64,000 nucleotides of DNA from contig JABMLP010000015.1 in the NCBI GenBank assembly GCA_013176395.1, forward strand, positions 744,001 through 808,000, written 5' to 3'. The stretch's first letter is position 1. Every line of letters begins with the position of its first letter. The DNA comes from Venturia oleaginea. Lineage: Eukaryota > Ascomycota > Dothideomycetes > Venturiales > Venturiaceae. Below are positions 21,842 through 32,812 of the stretch, piece by piece. The translations under genes and the position numbers were made by a program. The notes beneath the pieces were generated by a model. The model saw only the letters and a list, made by a program, of their open reading frames with translations. It made no database searches and was not told where the DNA came from.

Positions 21842-22644
21842 GGTGGTGGCTGGAGTTGAGCTAAAAAAAGTTTGTGATTTGGTAATGTTGATATTTGATT
21901 GGAAAGTTTGAAGTTACAATCTGCTTTATTTATATAACCTTGGTGTATTGATTTGGTCTAACCTTCAACAACTGCATGTAGACCGGGATTTTTAATCACT
22001 TCGGATCGTCCTGTCAAGCGATGCTATCTTGTATGATCTCTAAAATACGGAAGATATCTCTCAACCTGAGTTTTCCTAATCCGAGACCGACACTCCACAC
22101 AGCAGATTCCTGGCAATTTGTGAAAGTTTTGATCGACGAAGGTTACCGATGCCGATTTGAAGGTGGATACTCGATAGTACACAATCGAGTCAAGACTGCC
22201 TGGGGTGCTAGAAACGGGCCAATGAACAAAAATACCAAGCCAGGATCTTTTAGCACTATAAATAGTGTGGATCAGCAGTTAACATTGGCAATTTGTGTTC
22301 TCCAGCATCTGCGAATACTACAGTATGGAATATTGAATCGAAGAGAAAGGGCTAGAAAATTCCGGCGAAATTTAATTCCTAAATCCCCAGAGTTTTTCTA
22401 GATACCCCAAGGGTTTAAGAAATTGACTAGACATTATCAAATTCATGATATACACCCAGTTTTTGAAATTGCATGAGCGGCTGCCTTTGCCTCCTCGCAA
22501 AACGATATCCATTCCATTACCCTTTGCACAGGGGATTGCAAAATGCCAATTCAGACATTGAGGCTTCGACTATATTGTAGTTATTCGGTGACGCTGGTCC
22601 ATGTCTATAGGCATCCAATTGCTCAGATGAGCTGGGCTTCCTCA

Positions 22645-23519
22645 TCAAATACACTTCGGCTCTTCTTCGTCGTGTTCGTGATATTGGCATCGATTGAGCT
22701 CCCAGGGAAGCTTTCCTCCCTCGGGAACCCTAGGATTTTTGACCCTAGGATTTTTGACAAGACCGAAAGCAACACGTCGACAAAATTCTATTGGACTATG
22801 AGTAATGTCACGGTTGTCCTTCCAGGAACTATCTTCTTTCTGGTAACAGCCCCGGGTTCCTTCATACACCTAGAAGTCGACAAGTAATTTGAGAAGTGGG
22901 GATGACTCTGTAAGGGAATTCCACGCCTCGGGAGTGAGGCCAGCTGGGTACACGTGGTCTCCAACCGCCGTTTCGATAACCTTATCAATCACAGCATTCC
23001 TATAGCCGTGGTCTTGGATGTAGTTGCCGAGAATGTATTGATCGAGGAGTGCTTTCCAAGTCTTGTCGAAGGGAACAACCACATTAGTGTACTGCCACTG
23101 GACATATGTTGCAAACGTGGTAGGGTTTTGATCTTCGAGGCGGATGACACGCTCCTTCTCCTTGAAGTCGCCATTCAAGGCCTTTGCGAAGTAGTCGGAA
23201 GAAGCAGTAATAAGATCGCGATGGACGAGGAATGGCTTGGTTTCATCGCCGATGTAGATACTGGCCATGTCGAGACTCAATCTGTGATGCTCGTGAGCCA
23301 AAGAACTATGAATACTGGCGCTTTCCGCACATGCCAAGTCATGATCGACACCGACAAACTTGCTGAACTCGCCGACCTGACCGCGATACGCTGAAATGAT
23401 TTTGTATATACTTACTCGAGTGTACCATCTTCATTCTTACGAGGAGCCTTGACTTTGGGTGATGCCGCTGTTGGTGGATTTGATGATAAGTTGGCAGCTT
23501 GACTGGCTGGGGCTGCCAT
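22645..23519 (-). pseudogene. BTB/POZ protein 2, interrupted by TAG at 22870-22872
   Basis: Exon 1 runs 23519-23416 (tail ending APRKNEDGTLE) and exon 2 starts at 23281; the 134-nt intron has GTAAGT and CATCACAG. The BTB domain is complete: IYIGDETKPFLVHRDLITA, SDYFAKALNGDF, and YIQDHGYRNAVIDKVIE. After LLVDF the expected Trp (present in copy 1) is TAG. The frame then continues open for 74 residues to the array's conserved ending (LPWELNRCQYHEHDEEEPKC). A TGG-to-TAG change is the simplest history. A truncated 171-residue BTB-only protein could still be made. A short direct duplication (CCTAGG.TTTTTGA type) lies near 22730-22760. Confidence 0.82.
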
Positions 23520-24152
23520 GATGGATGGATGTTGCTGTGGAGTTGAAGTCGCGAAGATACCTCCATATGTTCGAGGGTGGAAGATATCTCGTCGGGATTT
23601 ATTCGGCAGCCTAGATAGTGGAAATTGCTCGAGTGTTGTCAACACTTCAACACAACCTGGCAACACAAACACAGCGATGTGACGGGTGGACAGATAATCG
23701 TGGCATGCCCAAACCTCACTTATTGACGTATGGAGTAGTGACAACAATTTCGTCCACTTGTATTGGTAAAATGCTGGTTCAACCAGGGATCATTTTAAAA
23801 TACCACTACCAGGTCGAATAGACTAGAGCTACAAAACTCTGCCCTTTCTGACTGCCCCAAGTTTGCTGTACCCATCCTTGCGGTATGCATCGATGGTAGG
23901 AACTCCATGAAAACATAGTGCGTTCATTAAATAAATGTATTTTGCCTCGAAGACTTCGTGCTCGCAATACTGACACGCAGATGACATAAGAGGGCCGACT
24001 TCATGAACTTACGCCACATTGACCCATTGCTCCGTTTGTACGATCCCAACTCAATGTAGTCGCCTGAACGATTTGGAACCCTCAATGTCGTGCGTGCAAG
24101 CACTATGTCAGGGTCTTCCTGTGCGGCCGTTGTGACACAACCCTCTCCATAT

Positions 24153-24984
24153 TCAAATGCATTTCCCCTCACCCTCCAGATGCTCATGATACTGGCACCG
24201 AACAGTCTCCCATGGTCCTGTATTATTTGGAGGTGGATGTGTAAGGTAACCTTTGGCAGCTTCAACCCAGAATTCAGCTGGAGCAGCTTTGAAGTCGCTG
24301 CCATTGCCCTCTGCATACTCCAATGTGAACCAGTCGAGCTGTCTTTCAAAAACCCAAAAGTCGACGAGTAACTGTCAAAGTGACGAGGACTCTGGCAATT
24401 GCTCAAATACTGGAGCGGCGAGGGTGCCAGGATAATCATTGATCGTTCGGGTGATATCGATTAGTGTATCGACAATGGCGTTTCGAAAGTAGCGATCTTG
24501 AAGATAGGTTCCCAGTACTAACAATCGCAGTAGTTGAGACCAACCTTGATCTTCGGGTGACCTCTCGATATCGAAACGACTCGTGTATAGCCACTGAATA
24601 TAGCAGGCCCAGTCGCATGGATATTGATCTGTGAGCCGCACGGTGCCATCTCTTTCTTTAAAATTGCCATTGAGTGCTCTGGCGAAGAATTCCGACGATG
24701 CTACAATCAGTTCCCGATGGACTGGAGTGGGTGTAGTACTGTCACCGACGAAGACCTTTGCGATTCCGGTTCCGAGTCCAATTCCATAGTTAGACATGCC
24801 ACAGACGCGGCGAACAAGGGACTTACTTGAGGGAGCCACCCGCATTTTTCCCTGGGTCTTGAGGTTTCCTCAAAGCTGCAGTGCTGGCGCTGATGTCGTG
24901 GTGACCACCTCGTCCACCTTGTATGCCTCGAAATCCCCGACTTGCTAGACCTCCCCGACTCGCTGGACCTCCACGGCTCATCAT
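24153..24984 (-). pseudogene. BTB/POZ protein 3, interrupted by TGA at 24375-24377
   Basis: Exon 1 is 24984-24827. It opens with Gly/Arg-rich SRGG-type repeats and ends in GGSLK, homologous to the ends of exon 1 in copies 1 and 2, with the same GTAAGT donor and phase. The expected acceptor after the CTAAC branch site reads TATGG instead of an AG; splicing there would restore the aligned frame, so the acceptor may be lost. The BTB domain follows (KVFVGDSTTPTPVHRELIVA, SEFFARALNGNF). TGA interrupts just before QLLVDFWVF. The frame then stays open to the family ending (RCQYHEHLEGEGKCI). An alternative start at 24797 (MSNYGIGL) could bypass the intron problem but not the stop. Confidence 0.78.
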
Positions 24985-25427
24985 CTAACCTCGGCCGCGT
25001 CCACCGCCTCGATAGGGCCTGTTTTGGATGGATCGATCCATGTTGGAGGTGTGGAATGTGTTACGAAGTTGGCCGCGCCTCGAAATTTGATTTGGCGACA
25101 ACTAGTGCAGGTCAGTTGACGTACATGAGAAAGTTCTTGAAAATCAGTAATAGTAGTCAGTCATCATTACCCAGCACAATATCAAGGCGAAAGATCCTTC
25201 AGTCAATAGTAAGTCAGAGAGTTTCAACCAATTCACCATGACTACGAACCGTCGTATCCAACTCTTCTCGAGGGCTCGAGGCTCCTGACGCCCGAATTAA
25301 AGCCAAAACTTCTTTAACACCTCCCTTAGCCTCTGCTAAAAGCAAGGACAGGACTTGCTCATTCTCCTCCATGACTGGATCGCGCCACTGCCTTGTTGCA
25401 TGCCGGATTTCTTAGAAAATCGAGCCT

Positions 25428-25690
25428 TCACTTCTTTTCCAACCCTCGTAGTTGCTTCTCCGTCCAACTTTGTCCTGCTCGTCGCGTGTTCGATGCATTG
25501 CATTTTGGGTCTCCATCCTCATGCTGGTGATACTGGCATCGATCGAGTTTCCAGGGACGGTAAGACCTTTTGTTTTTCGGCGTTTATCCAAGCATCGCTC
25601 TCTTCACTAAGCTGCTGGGATAAAAATTGCTCGCTTCGGTGAATCAGTCACAGCATTGACGAAGTGCCTGGCTAGACAGAGCCATGCTAG
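25428..25690 (-). pseudogene. BTB/POZ protein 4, C-terminal remnant
   Basis: The minus strand encodes PWKLDRCQYHQHEDGDPKC, the signature ending of the array, followed by about 20 basic residues and a stop at 25428. Upstream, a degraded stretch gives RHFVNAVTDS, recalling the RNAV.D segment of copies 2 and 3. The BTB core itself is gone or unrecognisable. The remnant is in the same orientation as the other three copies. Confidence 0.6.
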
Positions 25691-27104
25691 CCAATCCGAC
25701 CACCACACGTTGAAGGGGAGCAAAAAAATTATGCTTAAGCGGCTACTTCAGAGGATGCGCGCTGGCACAATGTCTTAGGACCGGCAATAGGAACACCTAT
25801 GTGATGGTAGCTAAGTCATGATTAGGATGGTAGTATAACTTCTCCAGACAGGCCCATTCCACGCACAGCCTTGCCGTCAACCTTCCATAGGCGCTTCAGG
25901 ACGCTGCCGGATGTGGAAAAAACCTCCATATAATCGAGTATGATTCAAGGCATCCAAAGACAGAATTGCCTGCACTTTGAACAAGGCCCCAGTGGAACAG
26001 CAATTTTTGAGCTGCAATAGTCAGATGGGCAAGGCCATCGGAAAGCAGACTGGAGGAAGGTATTGGACTTCATAGTAGAGGTCTATTATGCTGGGGGGAT
26101 AGGTTGAGGAGCCGAAGGAAAGCACCGCGGCAGGTTAGAAGGCCCAAGCACCATATCGATCAAGGCTCAAGCTGATTAGCAAGAAGAACCAATGCCCGTG
26201 TTCTCCTGTTTGAAGTATTTCTTTTCCGTGCCCTTGAGAAATGTCTTGCAGGTCTTCATCAACCACGTTGATCACGATTCCATGACCCAAGCGCTCAAGT
26301 ATCATTATTGTTAAAGACCCAGACCGGTAGTACTGCTGCTCAGGTCAAGGTCAGACCTAGCTCGATTCAATGAGATGATCCTCATCTCCAGTATACGAGC
26401 GGTTGTCCAGCTCTTTCGTCGAGGCTACACCTTGCCAACAACAAGCGCCAGCATGCAAAGTATAAATCGTATTCCTCCTTACGACGCGCTCCGTCGAGTA
26501 ATCTGAGCATTAGGCTCACAAGTGCTGGAGCTATGGCATTCACGGCATCTGTGCCCATGAGGCATGAGATGGGATAGGATGGAATGGGATGGGACGGGAT
26601 GAATGCAGTCCAATTGATACCAGGAGGATACTCGAAAGAGGTGTGTTCGGCATAATTCGCGACAAGATTCGCCGACGCCAACACCACTTCGTCGGCTTCG
26701 ACCAACTCAACGCTTTCTTCTTCAACTCTCTTACCTTTTTCATGCAAGCTCCACCTCTGCACGTTGAATCCTGATTATGCTGAATGCTACAGCCTCGCCG
26801 TTCGCCTGCACTCTGCTCCCCCTAACAGCCAACCGATCCCCCAGCCAACAACGTAGAAACCCGGTGATCATTATCCTATGTTTCCTCTTTTGACTTCAAG
26901 GTCACAAAGCTTGCCCATATCCTCAATAGCTTCTCTCTCATTTCCCCTCTACATTCATAGTAGCGTGATGATTTGTGAAGCCTTCGGCAAGAGCCTGATG
27001 AGGTGGTACATGGCTAGGGCATTGCATTTAAAGAAGGCCTCGAAGCTTCTCATTTTTTCTTATCCTTCTACATCTCAACATCCAATCCAGTCATTCGCTT
27101 CATC
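25691..27104. other. gene-free stretch, no confident gene
   Basis: A minus-strand frame at 26382-26762 (126 codons) shows no recognised domain. A GGATG/GGGAT-rich simple sequence lies at about 26567-26602. The last 100 bases are the promoter of the wall protein gene. Confidence 0.35.
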
Positions 27105-28526
27105 ATGCAGTCTTTCGTTCTCATTCTCGCAGCTGTCGCTGCTACCGAAGCCGCTTGGCAGCCAAAATCTTTGTCCGTCCCTTCATGGCCTACCAAGACC
27201 AATTCCACCTCCAGCACTCCAAGTAACAAAGGCTATGGATATGATGCTACACTTGTCCCTGAGACCACCACCCCAAGTAAAAAAGGCTATGGATATGATG
27301 CTCCACCTATCCTTGAGACCACCACCCCAAGCGACAAAGGCTGGGGATATAATGCTCCACCTGTCCCTGAGACCACCACCAAGACCAATTCCACCTACAG
27401 CACTTCCAGTACCAAAAGCTGGGGATACACCCACACTGCGTCTCTCTCCGTGACTACTACCAAGAAAAGTTCAACCTCCAGCACTTCAAGTATCAAAAGT
27501 TGGGGATACACACATACTCCACCTGATCCTAAAATCACCACCAGTTGTTCTACTTCGACGACAATCTCGAGCAACACGTCCACCAACAAGACTACCAAAA
27601 CTTGGTCTTCTAAACCGAAATCGTCGAAGAAATGGCCTACTTCGGTTCCCTCATCCCCAATTTGGTCCTCCAAGACTTGGAATTGGTCATCTAAGACATC
27701 GTCAGAATCGACCACCCCGCTCCCTCACACGCCAACATCCACAACCTGCACTACCTCCACAACTCCTCTACCAAAGCCAACAACTCACTCGATCTGGACT
27801 TTCGGAAACACCACCGTGACTTCCAAATCCAAATCGCATCATGCTCGCCCATCTTCTCCGCCTGTGGTCATCACTACCAGTTTCACAACTGTTTCTATTC
27901 CACCTAACGCTACTACACCGTGCACGACACTCTCAACAAAGATCTCAACAACTTCAGTCGTTACTCCGTCCATCGAGTCTAGCAAGTCCACCAAGCCTAG
28001 CAAGTCCACCAAGCCCACCAAATCCAGCACTACTGTAGTCTCTGTGATCTCGAGCACAACGACTAGTGCAGTCGTTGCTTCGCCCACCAAGTCCAGCACT
28101 CTTGTAGTCCCTGTGATCTCGAGCACAACGACTAGTCCAGTCGTTGCTTCGCCCACCAAGTCCAGCACTCCTGTAGTCCCTGTGATCTCCAGCACAACGA
28201 CTAGTCCAGTCATCACTTGGTCCACCACCTCCGGCACCTCAGTAACCCCCGTAGTCCCAAGCAAAACGACTAGTCCAGCCATTACCTGGTCCACAACCTC
28301 CAGCTCTCCAGTATCTCCTGTAATCTCCAGCACAAAGACTAGTCCAGTCATTAATTGGTCCACCACCTCCGGCACCTCAGTATCCCCTGTGGTCCCAAGC
28401 ACAAAGACTAGACCCGCTCCAAGTGCAAGCATCGGGCTGAGCAATTCCGGATGGAAGGTTCATGGTGGTTCGGACAAAGCTGTGGCTGTTCTTCTGTTCG
28501 TCGCCGCTGCGATGACGTTAGTGTAA
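27105..28526 (+). CDS. Ser/Thr-rich GPI-anchored cell-wall-type protein
   Basis: The product has 473 residues. An N-terminal signal peptide (SFVLILAAVAATEAAW) is followed by three copies of a KGYGYDAPP.(L/P)ETTTPS-type repeat. Next come long Ser/Thr/Pro tracts predicted to be heavily O-glycosylated, then two sets of tandem repeats at the C-terminal half: TKSST.VVPVISSTTTSPVV and a TWSTTSGTSV.PVVPS.KTSP series. The end (SDKAVAVLLFVAAAMTLV) is a hydrophobic tail after small residues, as expected for GPI attachment. No catalytic domain is visible. Likely a structural wall mannoprotein or adhesin-like protein. The 201-codon frame on the other strand is a shadow of the repeats. Confidence 0.85.
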   Translation: MQSFVLILAAVAATEAAWQPKSLSVPSWPTKTNSTSSTPSNKGYGYDATLVPETTTPSKKGYGYDAPPILETTTPSDKGWGYNAPPVPETTTKTNSTYSTSSTKSWGYTHTASLSVTTTKKSSTSSTSSIKSWGYTHTPPDPKITTSCSTSTTISSNTSTNKTTKTWSSKPKSSKKWPTSVPSSPIWSSKTWNWSSKTSSESTTPLPHTPTSTTCTTSTTPLPKPTTHSIWTFGNTTVTSKSKSHHARPSSPPVVITTSFTTVSIPPNATTPCTTLSTKISTTSVVTPSIESSKSTKPSKSTKPTKSSTTVVSVISSTTTSAVVASPTKSSTLVVPVISSTTTSPVVASPTKSSTPVVPVISSTTTSPVITWSTTSGTSVTPVVPSKTTSPAITWSTTSSSPVSPVISSTKTSPVINWSTTSGTSVSPVVPSTKTRPAPSASIGLSNSGWKVHGGSDKAVAVLLFVAAAMTLV

Positions 28527-28807
28527 AAGGAGTCACTGAGGAGGACGAAGGAAGGGTGCGAGCTCAGCGGCTGGCATCAACTTTTAATACTAATACTAAT
28601 CGAAACTATATTCCGGCGGCAGGCAATAGGGCTTACTGTAGACGTTTCTTATGAAATAGCATTATCATTTACTGGTCCATTTTTTCTATGCCGTGAGCGA
28701 TCCAATCAAGATTAATAATTTGCTGACAGGCTAAACAATTGCCCTTTTTTACGCCAACCTCGAATTTTCCAGCTAGACTGTCGGCGACACTTTCGCAACT
28801 ATTCACG

Positions 28808-29230
28808 ATGGCGGGCATAAATCTTGGCATTAATTGGAAACGGCTTGATTGGTTGAAAGTTGGGGTTAGTCTTGTTTCTAAATTGTATGAATGGGACGCT
28901 GATTTCTTTAGAGTTTGTTCGACTTGACGCCTTTATCGCCTCTGATCCGATGAATGGGCAGTGGATTGATATGTAAACGCAATTTCAATACTACATCGAG
29001 GTCGAAGAACAGAAACTCCAATTGCTTTCATTATCCATCGCGGGATCTGAGGGTCCTACCCATGATGATCGAGTTCTTACTACGATCTAGGATATCTATC
29101 CTTCTACCGAGGTTTGAAACGATAACACCAATGAGCTTTGTCGAAATGGTGATTGCTTTTTGGGAAGACGAGGAAGGGTGTGATGAGAATGATGCGCGAC
29201 ACGGAGACGATGGAAGTGTTATGACAGAAG
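28808..29230 (+). pseudogene. degraded coding relic upstream of the 29231 ORF
   Basis: A plus-strand frame reads FVRLDAFIASDPMNGQWIDM, stop, TQFQYYIEVEEQKLQLLSLS ... DDRVLTTI, stop (TAA at 28974-28976, TAG at 29088-29090). Both stops could be CAA or CAG with C changed to T. A further frame then carries PRFETITPMSFVEMVIAFWEDEEG. The composition looks like real protein, but no family could be named with confidence. It may be the disrupted 5' half of the gene whose 3' half is the 29231 frame. Confidence 0.4.
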
Positions 29231-29947
29231 ATGGAGGATACACTTCAAAGCTCGTCAACAATTCTTGAAATAGTAGATGATACACATGCAGAGATTTCTG
29301 CTCTTGGTATCAAAGTTGATGGGATCGAGAAAAAGATTGACCATGTCAGCGATGCAGTTGTTGAGAAGCTAGGTACACGGGTTGATAAAAATCTCGGTTG
29401 GGATTGGAACCCCGTGAGAATGGTCAAGGCCGTCGATTCGCGGGATCACGTCCAGGACGCTGATGATGAAGAAGTTCCTCTTCCCCTGCCAGTCTCTTTT
29501 CTGGACGGCCTGGTTGTGGAAGCTGATGGCACGGTTCTCAGCCCTCTGACTGGATCAATCTTGGGCCAAGTCGTCGGAGGCAAGCCGGGTTCGGACCCGT
29601 CCTTGTCTTACTGCTGCGATGCTGAAGGTCGTGTCTATAGCGGTGCCAGCAAGACTTCCTGGGAGGTGCAGAGAGTCCCTCAAGAGCCTCACGCCGTCGA
29701 GAATGGTTCTGTCACAGTGAAGCGAGAGGACCTGGACGAGCACGATATCGAGATTATTATTGGCATGACTGACTGGAATCGAGAGCTCGTTGCCATGATG
29801 TTGAGACCCGAGAGCGAGGATGCAAACAAGGATGCATCTATTGGCGAGTCGATTGCCGCGGTCTGCGGTCACCACGAAATCCAGGTCACGCCGCAGTGTT
29901 GTCCGGGTCACTTCTTCTGTTGTGTTAAATGTTACCTCATCCCTTGA
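29231..29947 (+). CDS. hypothetical protein with a DUF3659/LEA-like module
   Basis: A 238-codon frame. It starts with a helical segment (ISALGIKVDGIEKKIDHVSD). A Gly/Val-rich stretch (FLDGLVVEADGTVLSPLTGS, GQVVGGKPG, CDAEGRVYSGAS) has the spacing of the fungal LEA-like DUF3659 repeat (G..V...G.V...G...G.VV.G). The end is Cys-rich (QCCPGHFFCCVKCYLIP). The sequence before its Met looks like degraded coding DNA, so this may be the surviving 3' part of a larger broken gene. Function unknown; the module call is tentative. Confidence 0.5.
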   Translation: MEDTLQSSSTILEIVDDTHAEISALGIKVDGIEKKIDHVSDAVVEKLGTRVDKNLGWDWNPVRMVKAVDSRDHVQDADDEEVPLPLPVSFLDGLVVEADGTVLSPLTGSILGQVVGGKPGSDPSLSYCCDAEGRVYSGASKTSWEVQRVPQEPHAVENGSVTVKREDLDEHDIEIIIGMTDWNRELVAMMLRPESEDANKDASIGESIAAVCGHHEIQVTPQCCPGHFFCCVKCYLIP

Positions 29948-30068
29948 AGTATTCCACTAACAGAGTCGCCGACTTTGATCTCACTCAAACTCTCCAACAA
30001 TTTATTCTCCTCCTTCAACAACAACTATCTTAAACTAACCACCACGTTGCCTTCAACACAATTGCAAC

Positions 30069-32148
30069 ATGAATTCTCCTACACAGACTCTTGACTCTGT
30101 ATTCGATACCAATACCGAGACTGATACCGAGAATCGCGTAAGCAGTTCACCAGAGACTCCCGAAGTAACATATTCTATGGTCAAGCAACAAGTTCGACGC
30201 CTCGAAGTCCAGGTAAGCCCACTGCCGTTCTGCGATATTGGGAGAGTCACCAAATAACACCAAGTAGATTGACGAGATTGATGAGCTTCTTGCCGCAAAC
30301 CCTGACAATCGGGACTTGGTATCTCTGAGGTACGAGCTTGACGAGAAAATCTATAGCATTGAGGACGACCTTGGCGGCTACAGCATCGATTGGAATTTCC
30401 CACCCGCCGTGCTTCCTGCTCGATTGCCGCCTGTCGACGCGTCAAATTTCTCCGGGACAGACAGCCAATTCCAGATTCCAGCTGCAAACACCCTCATCGA
30501 GAATCTGAAGATTCGGGCTCGCCAGATTCCGATGACAATGGAGGACGAGTACTTCGCGACTCAGCCTCCATCAATGCCTGGCCCCAGACCTGCCATCCAT
30601 GACAAGATCAGCCACAGCAAAGACGATGCTAGCCCTGAGAACTCCAACGCTCTCAGCGACACGATTGATGCGCTGGTCGACAAGGCCGATGACCTTCACA
30701 ACAAGACAGGTTTGCTGACAGAGAACATTGATGGGCTTCGCGAGATGATCCACGGCAACCACAATGACTCGCAGCTGAACTTCTGGTCAATCAACGAGAA
30801 GCTAACCGGACTTGAGCAAAAGGTGGATAAGCTGACTGGTCTTGAGAAGAAGTTGGACAAGCTGTCGGGTCTGGAGAAGAAATTGGACAGCTTGCTCAGT
30901 GCTATTGGCAAGATTGCCGCCTTCGATTCACGCATTCCTGTCAACGACAGGCAGGACTACAATGAGTGTTTATGGCAGGCGAAGAACCAAGATAAATGGT
31001 TCCCACAGTTGATGAACCAAGCCCAAGCCACCGAAGGCCTTAGCACAGAGGATAAGCAGTTACCATACGAGGCCAAGCACCGAAACGATCGTCAAGACTT
31101 CGGTGACTGCAATTTCATCCCTACTTCTGACACGGCTTCTGGAATGAACGCACCTGATTCGTTCTCATTCGACGCGAATCCTTATCCTCACCTTCTCTCT
31201 GAAAGAGCGTATTCTTTCTTGCCCAAACCCTTTCCTAGCCTTATTCAGCCTTCTTCGTCGGTGCAGTCCTTCTTTAGTTACTCCAATTCCGATAATTCGC
31301 TCCAAGACAAGCAAAAGCAAGTCAATCGTACAACCAGCGGCCACGAACCAGTTGCTGAAAACCCCAGAGTCTGGCCCGAAGATTATCGTGGTGCGTATGC
31401 CCGAGCCGCCACAGAGTGCATGAATGCTATTCCGGAGAACAAAAAACGCCCAGAGGCGATCGAAGACATGCTCCACCCCTTTGAAACCCAACCCGAGCAG
31501 TTCAAGGAAATATGCTCTCAGATAGAAAGAGCGGCCTTCGCCCAAATCTTGCTTGATTCTGAAGCTTTCCCAAAACCTAACCTTGCAAAGGCTCCGACTT
31601 CTACTACCAATTTGTCCCGTGGCTCAACTCTATTCACGTCCGATCTCATTACTGAAGGCAAGTATTGGGAGTCTGCCAGGCATGATTTAGTTGCATGGGC
31701 GAGAAAACATCGCCAGATGAGGGAGACGCTCGATCTTACCCAGGGCTCTAACTACAAGCCCGCTTCTATCCAATCTGTGGAAGATGGAAACCGCAGCCAG
31801 TACGCAAATGGGAAGACCTCCCAGACTATTCCGATGAGCTTATACGATAAGGAGGTCATTGCTGGACTCAAGGCTGCCGGTTATTCACGCCGTTTCCTTG
31901 GAGGCCAGGGACCGGGCATGTCCTCTCACTCTAACTCGCTGTTTAACGGCTCTGACCAGGACTTCATTCATGCACCATACAACGTCCACAGACCTGCACG
32001 TAAAGGGAGAATCTGTGGTAAAGTTCTACCCGAGAAGGATATTGAGCTGGTGATGAACAAGACCTATTGTTCGCATAGAGACGCTGTCGAGGCACTAAGG
32101 CAAGAGAATGGTGATGTCGTGTCTGCCCTTCTCCGTCTCTCTACCTGA
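30069..32148 (+). CDS. uncharacterised 674-aa protein: SPF30-like N-terminal helix, coiled-coil repeats, C-terminal UBA-like domain
   Basis: Exon 1 is 30069-30212 and exon 2 is 30268-32148; the 55-nt intron has GTAAGC and AAGTAG in phase 0. Residues about 36-75 (VKQQVRRLEVQIDEIDELLA, NPDNRDLVSLRYELDE) resemble the helical N-terminus of SMN-related splicing factor SPF30, but no Tudor domain follows. A coiled coil contains tandem LTGLEKKLDKLSGLEKKLD repeats. The middle is low-complexity. The last 40 residues (KDIELVMNKTYCSHRDAVEA, LRQENGDVVSALLRLS) align well with the UBA domain of NAC-alpha/HYPK-type proteins. A ubiquitin-, ribosome- or splicing-related role is possible, but this is inference from the ends only. 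Confidence 0.75.
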
Positions 32149-32605
32149 GGTATCGTGATGCCAGACTCTTATAGGTGAAAATTATTTGGTGGAGGAAAGA
32201 ACGGTAGGACTTTGATAAATGGAAGGCAAAGTTGAAGCGTGGGATACAAATGTTCCTGGCTCCAATACAGGGATAATGTGATTGCTCTTCCGTAGTTGAA
32301 CCAATCAATTCGAGCTGATTGTGTATTAGTCCAGGTACAAACAAAATTGTATACCCATCCCTAATTTGACTTGAAGAAAAACCTTCTACCTTCTCCATAG
32401 CGTTTGCTTCCAAAGTCAAGCAAAGTCAAGAAAACTCTGACACATTCACTTATCGCCCTTTTTCTCGCTCCTTTCCCGAATCCTGCATAATCCAATAACC
32501 CCAAATTCTATTTTCAAAACACTCACTAATTCGCCCCTTGAACTGACCCACTCCTGTTGAGTATCAAATTGGTATATAGTATCTCTATGTGAAGGTAGTA
32601 GAATA
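32149..32605. other. intergenic, no gene seen
   Basis: 3' flank of the UBA protein gene. No coding or repeat structure apart from GAATA at 32601-32605, the target duplication of the next element. Confidence 0.4.
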
Positions 32606-32734
32606 TGTCAAAAGGTGGATGAAGCAGACTGAAGTCTGAATTGATGATCGTGGGCATGCCCATATATATACACGATTGAGGGGCTCGTGTTCAAGCTAGT
32701 ACAAATGAGGTGAATGAAATGAGTTCATTTGACA
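32606..32734 (-). mobile_element. 129-bp TGTCAAA...TTTGACA element, copy A (target duplication GAATA)
   Basis: Starts TGTCAAAAGG, ends TCATTTGACA, flanked by GAATA on both sides (32601-32605, 32735-32739). It is 127/129 identical to the reverse complement of 45430-45558; the two differences are transitions. It carries internal short palindromes (GGGCATGCCC and a CAGACTGAAGTCTG-type word) and a TATATATA run. It has no coding capacity. It looks like a tiny solo LTR (TRIM-like) or a MITE. Confidence 0.88.
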
Positions 32735-32812
32735 GAATAGAGGTTCTCTTTTGGTTCAATGGTGAAAATTCAACAACGCCCCATTAACATCAAGCAATAT
32801 CCAAAACCTCAA

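Noticed and set aside
26382..26762. 126-codon minus-strand frame as a transcription-factor fragment
   Set aside because: Composition loosely recalls fungal regulators, but no motif supports it and part is simple GGATG sequence.
27839..28444. 201-codon minus-strand frame (Val/Gly/Thr repeats)
   Set aside because: Antisense image of the Ser/Thr-rich repeats of the GPI protein.
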